DNA of 64,000 bases, from contig JAGFNW010000005.1 of assembly GCA_017592665.1 (NCBI GenBank), forward strand, positions 1 through 64,000, given 5' to 3'. Source of the DNA: Streptosporangiaceae bacterium NEAU-GS5 (GTDB taxonomy: Bacteria > Actinomycetota > Actinomycetes > Streptosporangiales > Streptosporangiaceae). The notes under the pieces were generated by a model. That model saw nothing but the letters and a program-made list of their open reading frames with translations. It ran no database searches and had not been told where the DNA came from. How positions within the stretch are numbered: the first letter of the stretch is position 1; each line of letters begins with the position of its first letter. Positions 42,274-51,120 of this stretch are shown here, in pieces. Made by a program: the position numbers and the translations under genes.

Positions 42274-42285
42274 GAACAGGTGTTC
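42274..42285. promoter_or_regulatory. GAACAGGTGTTC palindrome upstream of the deaminase operon
   Basis: GAACAGGTGTTC is a perfect inverted repeat 67-78 bases before the deaminase ATG and just after the end of the IclR gene. It fits the LexA core GAAC-N4-GTTC and equally the TGTTC half-site seen upstream of kduI, so the bound regulator is uncertain. Confidence 0.45.
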
Positions 42286-42294
42286 GCCGCTTGG

Positions 42295-43056
42295 TCACAG
42301 AGCGGACGGCACGGGGGCGCCCAGCGCGACCGAAACCTCCTTGGCCGCGGCGATCACCTCGGGGGCCAGCCCCTCGATCGCGGTGCGGTCCATGTCGAGC
42401 ACGAGCGCGGAGATCGAGATGCCGCCGAGCACCCGGCCCGTGTGGTCGAAGACGGCCGCCGCGACGCAGCGCAGGCCGGGCACGTTCTCCTCGTCGTCGA
42501 TGGCGTAGCCCAGCGCGCGGATCTCCGCGAGGTGCGCGATCAGGGCGTCGACGTCGCTGAGGGTGTTGGGCGTCAGCGGGGTGAGGCCCGTGTGCTTGGC
42601 GATCTGCCGGACCTCGTCGTCGGACAGCTCGGCCAGGATGGCCTTGCCGATCCCGCTCGTGTGCAGGCGCAGGCTCATCCCGATGCGCGAGGGCATCTGA
42701 TAGGGGCGGCGGCCTTCCAGCTTCTCCACGTAGACGGCCTCGTCGCCGTTGCGGATCGCGAAGTGGGTGGTGTAACCCGTGCGCTCGTGCAGCGAGCGGA
42801 GCGCGTGGCCGGCCTGCCTGGCCGGGTCGAACCGGTTCATCACGCGGCCCGCGAGGGTGAGGATCCGGGGGCCGGGCTCATAGCCGCCGTTTCCGTCGGC
42901 CACCACGAACCCCCACTCGACCAGCGACTGGAGAATCCGGTGCACGGTCGACTTCGACACGCCCGTCGCGGCCGCGATGTCGGTCACCCGGTGATGATCG
43001 GCGATCGCCTCCAGCACGGAGAGCGCCTTGTCAATCGAACTTCCTTCGCGAACCAC
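42295..43056 (-). CDS. IclR family regulator (uronate cluster, first)
   Basis: A 253-residue regulator with the IclR winged helix (SSIDKALSVLEAIADHHRVT, then VSKSTVHRILQSL) and the effector-binding domain (GMSLRLHTSGIGKAILAELS, RALGYAIDDEENVPGLRCVA). The start is a GTG at 43056. It lies 17 bases downstream of kduD and is thus the third gene of kduI-kduD-iclR; a KdgR-like role sensing KDG is likely but inferred from context. Confidence 0.87.
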   Translation of the reverse strand: MVREGSSIDKALSVLEAIADHHRVTDIAAATGVSKSTVHRILQSLVEWGFVVADGNGGYEPGPRILTLAGRVMNRFDPARQAGHALRSLHERTGYTTHFAIRNGDEAVYVEKLEGRRPYQMPSRIGMSLRLHTSGIGKAILAELSDDEVRQIAKHTGLTPLTPNTLSDVDALIAHLAEIRALGYAIDDEENVPGLRCVAAAVFDHTGRVLGGISISALVLDMDRTAIEGLAPEVIAAAKEVSVALGAPVPSAL

Positions 43057-43073
43057 AAGCTAGAGCGTACGCG

Positions 43074-43841
43074 TCAACGGGCCAGCCAGCCGCCGTCGAC
43101 GGCCAGGAGATGCCCATTGACGTAGTCGGAGGCGGGCGAGGCCAGGAACACGGCGGCGCCCACGAGGTCGTCCGGCCGCCCCCACCGGCCGGCCGGGATG
43201 CGCGCGCGGATGGCCGGCTCGCGGTCGGCGTCCTCGCGCAGCACCATCGTGTTGCTGGTCTCGATGTAGCCGGGGGCGATGCCGTTGACCTGCACGCCCA
43301 GGGGCGCCCACTCGACCGCGAGGGCCTTGGTCAGCCCCGCGACGCCGTGCTTGGCCGCCGTGTAGCCGACCACGTTGACGCCTCCCTGGAACGACAGCAT
43401 CGACGCGATCATGATGATCTTGCCGTGGCCGCGTTCCAGCATGGGCCCCGCGACCGCCTTGCTGAGCAGGAAGACCGCGTCCAGATCCACGTCGAGCACG
43501 GTCGACCAGTCGTCGTAGGTCTGGTCGATGGCCGGGCCGCGCCGGATCACGCCGGCGTTGTTGACCAGGATGTCGATCTGGTGCGCCCCGAGGACGTCGG
43601 CCACGGCGTCCGGGATCACGGCCGGGCGTGAAAGATCCAGGATCCACCGGTACGCCTTGCGGCCGGCCGCCTTGACCTCGGCCTCCACCTCGTCGAGGTC
43701 GTCGCGGTGGCCGTGCAGCACGAGATCGGCGCCGGCCCGGGCCAGCCCGGCCGCGACCGCCCGGCCGATCCCCGTGCGCGCGCCGGTCACCAGCGCCGTC
43801 CGGCCCTCGAGCGAGAAATCCCCGAGTACGTGCTCGGTCAC
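43074..43841 (-). CDS. kduD: 2-Dehydro-3-deoxy-D-gluconate 5-dehydrogenase KduD (SDR)
   Basis: KduD reduces 2,5-diketo-3-deoxygluconate to KDG with NAD(P)H. The 255-residue short-chain dehydrogenase has the cofactor motif TGARTGIGRAVA, NNAG, a catalytic Ser in ASMLSFQGG and the Tyr-x3-Lys in GYTAAKHG. The text FSLEGRTALVTGARTGIG and GVIRRGPAI are typical of KduD. The GTG at 43841 overlaps the kduI stop (GTGA), so the pair is coupled; the frame runs on upstream but not as this gene. Confidence 0.88.
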   Translation of the reverse strand: MTEHVLGDFSLEGRTALVTGARTGIGRAVAAGLARAGADLVLHGHRDDLDEVEAEVKAAGRKAYRWILDLSRPAVIPDAVADVLGAHQIDILVNNAGVIRRGPAIDQTYDDWSTVLDVDLDAVFLLSKAVAGPMLERGHGKIIMIASMLSFQGGVNVVGYTAAKHGVAGLTKALAVEWAPLGVQVNGIAPGYIETSNTMVLREDADREPAIRARIPAGRWGRPDDLVGAAVFLASPASDYVNGHLLAVDGGWLAR

Positions 43842-44647
43842 CGCATGGCCTCGATCGCGACCGGCTCGACGTCCTCGTACGCCTGGTTCTCCCCGCCCAT
43901 GGCCCAGACGAAGGAGTAGCTGCGCGTGCCGAAGCCGCAGTGCACCGACCAGGGCGGCGAGATGACCGCCTGCCGGTCGGACAGCACGAGATTCCTGGTC
44001 TCGTCCGGCTCCCCCATGAGATGGAAGATCCGATGGCCTTCCGGAAGGTCGAAGTAGAAGTAGCACTCGGTGCGGCGCTCGTGGACGTGGCACGGCATGG
44101 TGTTCCACATGCTGCCGGGCTCGAGCACGGTCACGCCGAGCACGAGCTGGCAGCTCTGGATGCCCTTGGCGTGGATGTACTTGTAGATGGTCCGCTCGTT
44201 GGAGCCTTCGATCGAGCCGAGCCGTACGGGCTCGGCGTCGGCGAGGCCGGCACGCGTGGTCGGATGATGCGTGTGGGCGGGGGTGGAGACGAGGTAGAAC
44301 TCGCCCTCCTCGAAGACGACGTCCTGCGCGCCGCGGCCCACGTAGAGGCATTCCTTGTTGCCCAGGGGATACGACCGGCCGTCGACGGTCACCGTGCCCG
44401 GCCCGCCGATGTTGACGACGCCGAGCTCCCGGCGCTCCAGAAAGTAGGTGGCGCGCAGCTGGTCGGGGCAGGGCAGCGCCACCGGGGCCGTGGCCCGGAC
44501 GCCTCCGAGGATGAGCCGGTCCTCCATGGAGTAGACGAGGCCGACGTCCGCCGAGTCGTATAAGCCAGGCACGACGAACCGCTCGCGCAGCCGCTCGGTG
44601 TCCATCCCCGGCACCTGGTCGGGCGCCGTCGCGTGCCGTACCTCCAT
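43838..44647 (-). CDS. kduI: 5-Dehydro-4-deoxy-D-glucuronate isomerase KduI
   Basis: KduI converts 5-keto-4-deoxyuronate, made from unsaturated uronates released by polysaccharide lyases, to 2,5-diketo-3-deoxygluconate. The 269-residue protein has the family patterns RATYFLERRELGVVNIGG, YKYIHAKGIQSCQLVLGVT, and the metal-ligand block CHVHERRTECYFYFDLPEG. GGAAGG lies about eight bases before the ATG at 44647, so this is preferred to a GTG six bases earlier. It is the first gene of kduI-kduD-iclR. Confidence 0.92.
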   Translation of the reverse strand: MEVRHATAPDQVPGMDTERLRERFVVPGLYDSADVGLVYSMEDRLILGGVRATAPVALPCPDQLRATYFLERRELGVVNIGGPGTVTVDGRSYPLGNKECLYVGRGAQDVVFEEGEFYLVSTPAHTHHPTTRAGLADAEPVRLGSIEGSNERTIYKYIHAKGIQSCQLVLGVTVLEPGSMWNTMPCHVHERRTECYFYFDLPEGHRIFHLMGEPDETRNLVLSDRQAVISPPWSVHCGFGTRSYSFVWAMGGENQAYEDVEPVAIEAMR

Positions 44648-44661
44648 AGCCACACCTTCCC

Positions 44662-44694
44662 GCTACACGGAACATCTGGCTGCTACATCGAACA
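44662..44694 (-). promoter_or_regulatory. Two direct repeats upstream of kduI
   Basis: On the minus strand TGTTCGATGTAGC and TGTTCCGTGTAGC lie 20 bases apart, on the same face of the helix, just ahead of the kduI ribosome site. This is a likely IclR-type operator. A TGTTC half-site recurs near the uronate transporter and kdgD. Confidence 0.55.
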
Positions 44695-44769
44695 CTCAGA
44701 CGCCGTGTCCGGTCAAGCGTCCAACGAGAGCCCCTCCGATGAATAACGGCTCAGAGGCCGCGCGGCCTC

Positions 44770-45558
44770 TTAGTATCGGCGGATGGCTCGCGTGGCCATG
44801 TCGATCCGGTCGCGCGCCTCGAGGAGGCAGGCGACGATCTCCTTGTCGCGGCCCGGCGTCAGCCGGGGCACCGGGATCGAGCAGCTGATCGCGTCGCGCG
44901 GCGGGAAGGCCGTGCCGAGGGCCACGCCGAAGCAGCGCAGGCCCTCGGTGTTCTCCTCGCGGTCGATGGCGTACCCCCGCTTGCGGATCTTGGCGAGATC
45001 CTGCAGCAGCTGCCGGTGGTCGGTGATCGTGTTCCGGGTGAGCGCCGGCAGCTCGGCCGGCAGCAGCGCCAGCACCTCGGCGTCGTCGCGATCGGCCAGG
45101 ATGGCCTTGCCGAGCGAGGTGGTGCCGGCCGGCAGGCGGCGCCCCACCCGGGCGAAGGGCCGCAGATAGTGCCGCGACGCCCGGGTGGCGAGGTAGACGA
45201 CGTCGTCGTGGTCGAGCCGCGCCAGGTGGACCGTCTCGCCGGTGGCCTCGGCCAGCCAGTCGAGCGCGTCGCGCGCCAGCTGCACCACCGGGTCGCCGTC
45301 GATGTAGGTCGCGCCGACCAGCAGGGCGCGCATGCCGATGCGATAGAGGGTGCCGCTGACGTCGGTCTCGATCCAGCCGAGGTCGACCAGCGTGCGCAGC
45401 AGGGCGTGCAGGCTGGACTTGGGATAGCCCAGCTTGCCCTGCAGGTCGGTCAGGCTGTGCAGCCCGGGATATTGGGCGAAGAAGTCGAGCAGCTCGACCG
45501 TCCGCTCGGCCGACTTGACGCGCGGCACGCTGATCTTCTCGCTGATCTCGTCGGTCAT
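44770..45558 (-). CDS. IclR family regulator (uronate cluster, second)
   Basis: A 262-residue regulator with winged helix (KSAERTVELLDFFAQYPGLH, then YPKSSLHALLRTL) and effector domain (LPAGTTSLGKAILAD, KRGYAIDREENTEGLRCFGV). The ATG at 45558 is preceded by GGAGGG; the open frame upstream lies within the aldehyde dehydrogenase gene and is not part of it. It follows the KGSADH gene on the same strand after 26 bases and most probably controls the oxidative uronate genes. Confidence 0.87.
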   Translation of the reverse strand: MTDEISEKISVPRVKSAERTVELLDFFAQYPGLHSLTDLQGKLGYPKSSLHALLRTLVDLGWIETDVSGTLYRIGMRALLVGATYIDGDPVVQLARDALDWLAEATGETVHLARLDHDDVVYLATRASRHYLRPFARVGRRLPAGTTSLGKAILADRDDAEVLALLPAELPALTRNTITDHRQLLQDLAKIRKRGYAIDREENTEGLRCFGVALGTAFPPRDAISCSIPVPRLTPGRDKEIVACLLEARDRIDMATRAIRRY

Positions 45559-45584
45559 CACGTTCCCTCCGCTCCGATTGTCGC

Positions 45585-47006
45585 TTAGCCGGCAATTCGA
45601 CGCGGGATGCCAAGCGGGTTGGCGTCCTGAAGCTCGGGTGGGAGCAGGGCGTCCGGCCAGTCCTGGTACGCCACGGGGGTGAGCCACCGGCGGATGGAGG
45701 TGGCGCCGACGGACGTGTGCTGCGCGTTGGTCGTCGCCGGCCAGGGCCCGCCGTGGTGCATGGCCCAGCTGACCGCGACGCCCGTGGGCCAGCCGTTCCA
45801 GATGACCCGCCCGGCGAGGCCGGTCACCGCCTCCACGATGTCGCCGGAGGTCCCGGCCGTGTCGTCCGGCGAACTCGCGTGGATGCTCGCCGTCAGGGAT
45901 CCGGGCAGCCGGCGCAGCACATCCGGCAAATCCTCCTTGTCGAGATATTTCACGACGATGGCGGCGGGGCCGAAGCACTCCTCGGCCAGGCCGGGCAGCC
46001 CGTCCACGAACGCCGCCAGCCCGATCGTGAAGACCCGCGCGGCCTCCGCGCCCTGCGACGGGCCGGCCTGGCCCACCGCCAGCCGCTCGAGACCGTCGAG
46101 GCGGACCAGGCCGCGCAGGTAGCCCTCGTGGATCTTGTCGGTCAGCATCACGCCGCCGGTCGTCTCGGCGACGGCCAGCGCGATGGCCTCGGCGTAACCG
46201 CCCTCTTCGGGCACGAACACCAGCCCGGGATTGGTGCAGAACTGGCCGACGCCGAGGGTCAGCGACCCCGCGAACCCGGTGGCGACCGCCGCCGGATCGG
46301 CCGACGGCAGGACGACGACCGGGTTGACGCTGCCCAGTTCGCCGAAGAACGGGATCGGGTCGGGCCGCTTGGCGATCAGCCCCTGGATGGCCGTCCCTCC
46401 GGCCAGGGAGCCGGTGAAGCCGACCGCCGTGACCAGCGGGTGCTGGACCAGCGGCGCGCCCGACTCGAAGCCGTGGACCAGGCCGAGCAGGGCCGGGTCG
46501 GGCAGGGCCTGCCGTACGACCGCGGCCGTGGCGTCGGACGTGCGCGGATGGCCCTCGTGCGCCTTGACCACCACCGGGCACCCGGCCGCCAGGGCCGAAA
46601 CGGTGTCGCCGCCCGCCACCGAGAACGCGAACGGGAAGTTGCTCGCCGAGAACACCGCGACCACGCCCAGCGGGCGGAGCATGCGCCGCACGTCGGGCCG
46701 GGGCGGCGTGGCCGTGGGGTCGGCGTGGTCGATGATCGCGTCCACCCACCCGCCGTCCCGCAGCACGTCGGCGAAGAGCCGGAACTGCGAGGCCGTACGG
46801 GCCACCTCGCCGCGCAGCCGGGCCTCGCCGAGGTGGGTCTCCTCGTCGGCCACCGGCCACAGCTCGTCGGCGTGCTTCAGCAACGCGTCGGCGACGGCCT
46901 CGAGGACGATCGCGCGGTCGGCGGCCGGTGTGGCACGCCACGCGCGGCCCGCCGCGGCGGCCGCCTCGACAGGCATGGCGACGATTCGGGCCACCTCGGA
47001 ACTCAT
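45585..47006 (-). CDS. Alpha-ketoglutaric semialdehyde dehydrogenase
   Basis: This 473-residue aldehyde dehydrogenase oxidises 2,5-dioxovalerate (alpha-ketoglutarate semialdehyde) to alpha-ketoglutarate, the last step of the oxidative uronate route. The catalytic cysteine lies in GQFCTNPGLV (about residue 258) and the general-base Glu in FFGELGSVNPVVV. The NFPFAFSVAGGDTVSALAAG block is typical of the NADP-type KGSADH group rather than betaine or succinate-semialdehyde enzymes. Its ATG overlaps the udh stop (ATGA). Confidence 0.88.
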   Translation of the reverse strand: MSSEVARIVAMPVEAAAAAGRAWRATPAADRAIVLEAVADALLKHADELWPVADEETHLGEARLRGEVARTASQFRLFADVLRDGGWVDAIIDHADPTATPPRPDVRRMLRPLGVVAVFSASNFPFAFSVAGGDTVSALAAGCPVVVKAHEGHPRTSDATAAVVRQALPDPALLGLVHGFESGAPLVQHPLVTAVGFTGSLAGGTAIQGLIAKRPDPIPFFGELGSVNPVVVLPSADPAAVATGFAGSLTLGVGQFCTNPGLVFVPEEGGYAEAIALAVAETTGGVMLTDKIHEGYLRGLVRLDGLERLAVGQAGPSQGAEAARVFTIGLAAFVDGLPGLAEECFGPAAIVVKYLDKEDLPDVLRRLPGSLTASIHASSPDDTAGTSGDIVEAVTGLAGRVIWNGWPTGVAVSWAMHHGGPWPATTNAQHTSVGATSIRRWLTPVAYQDWPDALLPPELQDANPLGIPRRIAG

Positions 47007-47821
47007 CGGCCGAACCTTTCCGTGAGTCGGTCAACATCCAGTTCGGGGCGGCAGAACGTGCCCCCCAGCAGAGCATGGGCCATGGACGCCGGATCCGGCT
47101 CGCCGAATTCGGCGATCAGCCCCGGCGCGTACGCCTCGGCGTCGTCGCGCGGCTGGAAGCCGATCGAGCGCGCCTCGTCCAGCGACCACCAGCGCCGCGT
47201 GTTGTCGGAGACCCCCCACACGACGTGGAAGCCCTCGGCGGTGAGCGCGGCCTCGACGAGGCGGGCGCAGTCGTCCGGCGACAGCCAGGTGGACAGCGTA
47301 CGCACGTCGTGGGGGCGTTCGAAGCAGGTGCCGATGCGAAGGCAGGTGACGTCGAGGCCGTAGCGGTCGTGGTAGAGCGAGCCGAGCGCCTCGACGACGA
47401 CCTTGCTGACGCCGTAGTAGGTGTCGGGACGCGGGAAGAGGTAGTCGGGCGCCTGGCCGTCGGCCGAGCCGTTCCTCGGGTGGAAGCCGGCCGCGTGGTT
47501 GCTGCTGGCCAGCACGACGTGCTCGATCCCGGCCTTGCGCGCGGCCTCGAGCACCACGTAGGTGCCGTTGATGTTGGTGTCGAGGATGTCGGCCCAGGGA
47601 CGTTCGAGGCTGTGGCCGCCGAGGTGGATCACGGCGTCGGCGCCGTCGACGGCCTTGGCCATCGCATCGGGGTCGGTGACACTGCCGGTCACGGCCTCCT
47701 CTGCGGGACCCGGCTCGATCGGAGCCAGGTCGAACAGGCGGAGGATCCTGCCTTCGCGGGCGAGGCGAGGCCGGAGGAGGGTGCCGACGCCTCCGGCGGC
47801 CCCCGTGATCAGTAGTCGCAT
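47003..47821 (-). CDS. udh: Uronate dehydrogenase
   Basis: Udh oxidises D-galacturonate or D-glucuronate to the aldarolactone with NAD. The 272-residue extended-SDR protein has the Rossmann motif TGAAGGVG at residues 6-13, SSNHAAGFH and the active-site YYGVSK. These strings match bacterial Udh closely. AGGAG lies five bases before the ATG at 47821, preferred to an ATG 12 bases upstream. It is the first gene of udh-KGSADH-iclR and is divergent from the uronate ABC transporter. Confidence 0.9.
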   Translation of the reverse strand: MRLLITGAAGGVGTLLRPRLAREGRILRLFDLAPIEPGPAEEAVTGSVTDPDAMAKAVDGADAVIHLGGHSLERPWADILDTNINGTYVVLEAARKAGIEHVVLASSNHAAGFHPRNGSADGQAPDYLFPRPDTYYGVSKVVVEALGSLYHDRYGLDVTCLRIGTCFERPHDVRTLSTWLSPDDCARLVEAALTAEGFHVVWGVSDNTRRWWSLDEARSIGFQPRDDAEAYAPGLIAEFGEPDPASMAHALLGGTFCRPELDVDRLTERFGR

Positions 47822-47837
47822 AGCACTCCTCATCAGC

Positions 47838-47863
47838 GTTCACAAACCAAGCTCAAGTTCACA
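47838..47863. promoter_or_regulatory. GTTCACA direct repeats near the udh start
   Basis: GTTCACA occurs at 47838 and 47857, 19 bases apart. The pair lies in the divergent udh/transporter region and is mirrored by GTGAAC pairs nearer the transporter gene. Confidence 0.5.
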
Positions 47864-47920
47864 CTCTTGACCGGCTGTCTGTGACTCGTTACGTTCCCTC
47901 CAAGAAATATAGACATGATA

Positions 47921-47945
47921 GTGAACCCCATCCATGTATGTGAAC
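47921..47945. promoter_or_regulatory. GTGAAC direct repeats upstream of the uronate transporter
   Basis: GTGAAC occurs at 47921 and 47940, again 19 bases apart and in reverse orientation to the pair by udh. The second copy ends just before the AGGAGG of the binding-protein gene, a repressor-like position. Confidence 0.5.
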
Positions 47946-47960
47946 AGGAGGTTCGGTCGG

Positions 47961-49268
47961 ATGCCACGTCATCTGCTCGGGGTCGCGGTTGCCGCGGCCC
48001 TGGCCGCAACGACCCTCACCAGCTGCTCGGGCTCCGGCTCGGACGCGCTCGAGATCTGGATCCGCCAGGCCCCAGGGTCCGACTCGGCCAAGACGGCGCA
48101 GAAGTTAGCCGACGCCTTCACCAAGTCGACCGGCGTCAAGACCAAGGTCGTCGCGCTCTTCGACGACTTCGAGACCAAGCTCCAGCAGCAGGCGGCGCAG
48201 AAGAACCTGCCCGACATCGTCATCAACGACACGGCCCAGCTCGGCAACATGCAGACGCAGGGCTGGATCCAGGAGATCGACAAGTCCAAGCTCAAGGGCG
48301 CCGACCAGCTCTCCGACGTCGCGTGGAAGGCGGCGCAGGCGGCGAACGGCAAATATTACGGCGCTCCGTTCTCATCGCAATCGTTTGCGATCTTGGAGCG
48401 GAAGGACTGGCGCGAGAAGCTCGGCATGCCCGTGCCGCAGACCTGGGACGACCTCGCCGCCCTCGCCAAGGCCTTCACCGAGAAGGACCCGGACGGCAAC
48501 GGCGCGGCCGACACGGCCGGATGGGTCATGCCGGCCGGCACCAAGCGCGGCTACGCCATGTGGTACTCCTCGTCGTACGTGTACGCCAACGGCGGCGACT
48601 TCGTCACCGACATGGGCGGCGGCAAGTTCAAGCCGGCCGTTAACACGCCGCAGTTCGTCCAGGCCATCCAGTATCTGCAGGACCAGTTCTGCAAGGGCAA
48701 GACGGTCAACCCGGGCGCGGTCAGCAACGACACCACGATCAGCCACGAGGTCTTCGAGAAGGGCCAGGGCGGCATCTACCTGACCGGCCCCTACGTGCTG
48801 GCCCGCTTCGAGAAGAACATCGGCCCCGGCAAGGTCGAGGTCATCCCGCTGCCCAAGGGCCCGTCCGGCGGCCCCGGCACGCTCGGCGAGGGTGAGAACG
48901 TCTACCTGATGGCGGGCTCGGACCGGACCGACGACCAGCGCAAGTTCGCCGAATACGCGATCTCCGCGGCCGGCCAGCAGGTCGGCATGAACGGCGACGC
49001 CCCCGGCGCCATCGTGCGCCTCCCGATCAACACCACCGTCGACATGGCGTCCCAGCGCAAGGACCCGGGCTGGAAGGTCTTCCAGGACCAGTATCAGTAC
49101 GCCAAGTACAGCGCGCCGGTGCCGAACTGGGCGCCCATCCGCCAGACCTCGGCCGACGCCATCAACGCGGTGTACGCGGACTGCTCGGCCAACGTCCAGA
49201 CGGCCATGGACGGCCTGTCGGCCAAGTTGTCCGACGTACTGAAGCAGCAGAACGCCTCCGCGGCATGA
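47961..49268 (+). CDS. Uronate-cluster ABC transporter binding lipoprotein
   Basis: A 435-residue family 1 solute-binding lipoprotein with signal MPRHLLGVAVAAALAATTLT and lipobox LTSC. The ATG at 47961 has AGGAGG nine bases upstream; an earlier ATG at 47934 has none. The body contains EIWIRQAPGSDSAKTAQKLA, a DIVINDTAQL motif and a calcium-binding-like DPDGNGAAD stretch. It should capture uronates or oligo-uronides for the two permeases that follow. No ATPase is encoded in the cluster. Confidence 0.85.
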   Translation: MPRHLLGVAVAAALAATTLTSCSGSGSDALEIWIRQAPGSDSAKTAQKLADAFTKSTGVKTKVVALFDDFETKLQQQAAQKNLPDIVINDTAQLGNMQTQGWIQEIDKSKLKGADQLSDVAWKAAQAANGKYYGAPFSSQSFAILERKDWREKLGMPVPQTWDDLAALAKAFTEKDPDGNGAADTAGWVMPAGTKRGYAMWYSSSYVYANGGDFVTDMGGGKFKPAVNTPQFVQAIQYLQDQFCKGKTVNPGAVSNDTTISHEVFEKGQGGIYLTGPYVLARFEKNIGPGKVEVIPLPKGPSGGPGTLGEGENVYLMAGSDRTDDQRKFAEYAISAAGQQVGMNGDAPGAIVRLPINTTVDMASQRKDPGWKVFQDQYQYAKYSAPVPNWAPIRQTSADAINAVYADCSANVQTAMDGLSAKLSDVLKQQNASAA

Positions 49269-50194
49269 CGTTGACCGTCTCGCGGGACGCGCGGCACAAC
49301 GCGCCCCAAAAGCGCCGCCCCGGCAAGGGGCGGCGCCACGGGTCCCTGGTGGCGTGGCTCTTCCTGTCGCCCGCGCTGCTGTTGTTCTTCTGGTTCAAGT
49401 TCATCCCCATGTTCGAAGGCGTGCGGATGAGCTTCTACGAGGTCAGGCCGTACCTCGGGGACGAGTGGCGGGGCCTTTCCAACTACCGGACCATCGTCTC
49501 CGACAGCGCCTTCACCAGCGCCATCTGGCACAGCTTCATCCTCGCCATCGGGACGACGGCCGGGTCGCTGATCATCGGGCTGGTGCTCGCGCTGCTGATC
49601 GAGGGACGGGCGCGCTATCTGTGGTTCGTGCGGACCGCGGCCTTCCTCCCGGTCGTCACGACCATGGCCGCGGTGGCCGAGGTCTGGCGCATCATGTATC
49701 ACCCGGCCGACAACGGCCTGCTCAACACCATCGTCGGCTGGCTCGGCATCGGACCGGCGCCCTTCCTCGCCAGCGAGCACTCCTCGCTGGCGTCCATCAT
49801 GGGCATGGGCATCTGGCGGGGCGCGCCGTACGACATGATGATCTTCCTGGCCGGCCTGGTCGGCATCGACCGGACACTGTACGAGGCGGCGGCGGTGGAC
49901 GGCGCGACAGTGTGGCAGCGGCTGTGGCGGGTCACGCTCCCGGCGCTGCGCCCGGTGTTCTGGATCCTGTTCACGCTGGCCGCCATCCGCGGCATCCGCG
50001 TCTTCGTCGAGGTTTACGTGCTGACCAACGGCGGCCCGAACGGCTCGTCCGAGGTCCTGATGACCCTGATCTACAAGCTCGGCCTGCAGCAGGGTGAGCT
50101 GGGCGTGGCGGCGGCCGGGTCGATCGTGCTGTTCCTCGCCACGCTGACGCTCACTGTCGTCGTGCAGGCGCTGCGCCGAAGGAGCACCACGTGA
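49265..50194 (+). CDS. Uronate-cluster ABC transporter permease (MalF type)
   Basis: A 309-residue permease with about six helices and EAA loop LYEAAAVDGATVWQRLWRVT (about residues 204-223). It overlaps the binding-protein gene and the next permease by ATGA and GTGA, forming one translational unit. The N-terminal 30 residues are basic and cytoplasmic. With the following gene it forms the channel for uronic acid sugars. Confidence 0.9.
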   Translation: MTLTVSRDARHNAPQKRRPGKGRRHGSLVAWLFLSPALLLFFWFKFIPMFEGVRMSFYEVRPYLGDEWRGLSNYRTIVSDSAFTSAIWHSFILAIGTTAGSLIIGLVLALLIEGRARYLWFVRTAAFLPVVTTMAAVAEVWRIMYHPADNGLLNTIVGWLGIGPAPFLASEHSSLASIMGMGIWRGAPYDMMIFLAGLVGIDRTLYEAAAVDGATVWQRLWRVTLPALRPVFWILFTLAAIRGIRVFVEVYVLTNGGPNGSSEVLMTLIYKLGLQQGELGVAAAGSIVLFLATLTLTVVVQALRRRSTT

Positions 50195-51066
50195 CAACCC
50201 AGGCGAGCCGATTCGACACGGCGCTCGGGCTGGAGGCCAAGCGCGGGCCGATCGTGGTGGTGTTCAAGACCTTGCTCTACGGAGGCATGGTCCTGGTCTT
50301 CACCGGCCCGCTGTGGGGCCTGCTGGTCAGCGCGTTCAGCGACACGGTCAATCCGACCGGGTTCACGCTCGTCCCGCACTCGTTCACGCTGAAGAACTTC
50401 ATCGAGGCGGGCGACCGGGACGTCTACCACTACCTGTTCAACTCGTTCGTGGTGGTCGGCTTCGGGCTGCTGCTGCAGATGGTCGTGAGCGTGTTCGCGG
50501 CCTACGCCCTGGCCCGCAAGAAGTTCCGGGGCGCGGCGATCGTGCTGCTGCTGATGCTGGTCACGATGATGCTGCCGGAAGAGGTCATCATCATCCCGCT
50601 GTCGGTGGTGCTGGCCGACGTGCCGCCGTTCCACGCCAACCTGATCGGCTCCTACCTCGGCATGATCCTTCCGGTCGGCGCGTGGGGGTTCTCGATCCTC
50701 GTGATGACCGAGTTCATGAAGGAGGTGCCGGTCGAGCTGGAGGAGGCGGCGCGCATCGACGGCGCGGGCGAGCTGCGGATCTTCGCCACGATCATCCTGC
50801 CGCTGTGCCGTCCCGCGCTCGGCGTGATCGGCGTGTTCGGCTTCACCATGATCTGGGATCAGTATCTGCTGCCGCTCGTGGTCGGCCAGGAGGCCGGCGA
50901 GTGGACCATCCCGATCGCGCTCCGCTCGCTGCGCTCGGACGAGGAGGTCGGCATCGGCGTGCTGCTCGCCGCGTCGCTGCTGGCGCTGCTGCCGTCGATC
51001 ATCGCCTTCCTGGCGTTCCAGCGGCAGTTCATGCGCGGGCTGACCAGCGGCGCGATCAAAGGTTGA
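50191..51066 (+). CDS. Uronate-cluster ABC transporter permease (MalG type)
   Basis: A 291-residue permease with EAA loop LEEAARIDGAGELRIFATII (about residues 184-203) and six hydrophobic helices. It starts with a GTG overlapping the previous stop. It is the third gene of the importer; the catabolic genes kdgD and gudD start 95 bases later, after a palindromic site, so they may be separately controlled. Confidence 0.9.
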   Translation: MTTQASRFDTALGLEAKRGPIVVVFKTLLYGGMVLVFTGPLWGLLVSAFSDTVNPTGFTLVPHSFTLKNFIEAGDRDVYHYLFNSFVVVGFGLLLQMVVSVFAAYALARKKFRGAAIVLLLMLVTMMLPEEVIIIPLSVVLADVPPFHANLIGSYLGMILPVGAWGFSILVMTEFMKEVPVELEEAARIDGAGELRIFATIILPLCRPALGVIGVFGFTMIWDQYLLPLVVGQEAGEWTIPIALRSLRSDEEVGIGVLLAASLLALLPSIIAFLAFQRQFMRGLTSGAIKG

Positions 51067-51120
51067 CGCGCGCGCCGCGCCGGGGCCAGGCTCCGGCATG
51101 CCGAAAGTCGGCCAGTATGA

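Noticed and set aside
45558-47076. Upstream continuation of the second IclR frame (768 codons in all)
   Set aside because: This part overlaps the aldehyde dehydrogenase in another frame; the IclR protein has a proper ATG and ribosome site at 45558.
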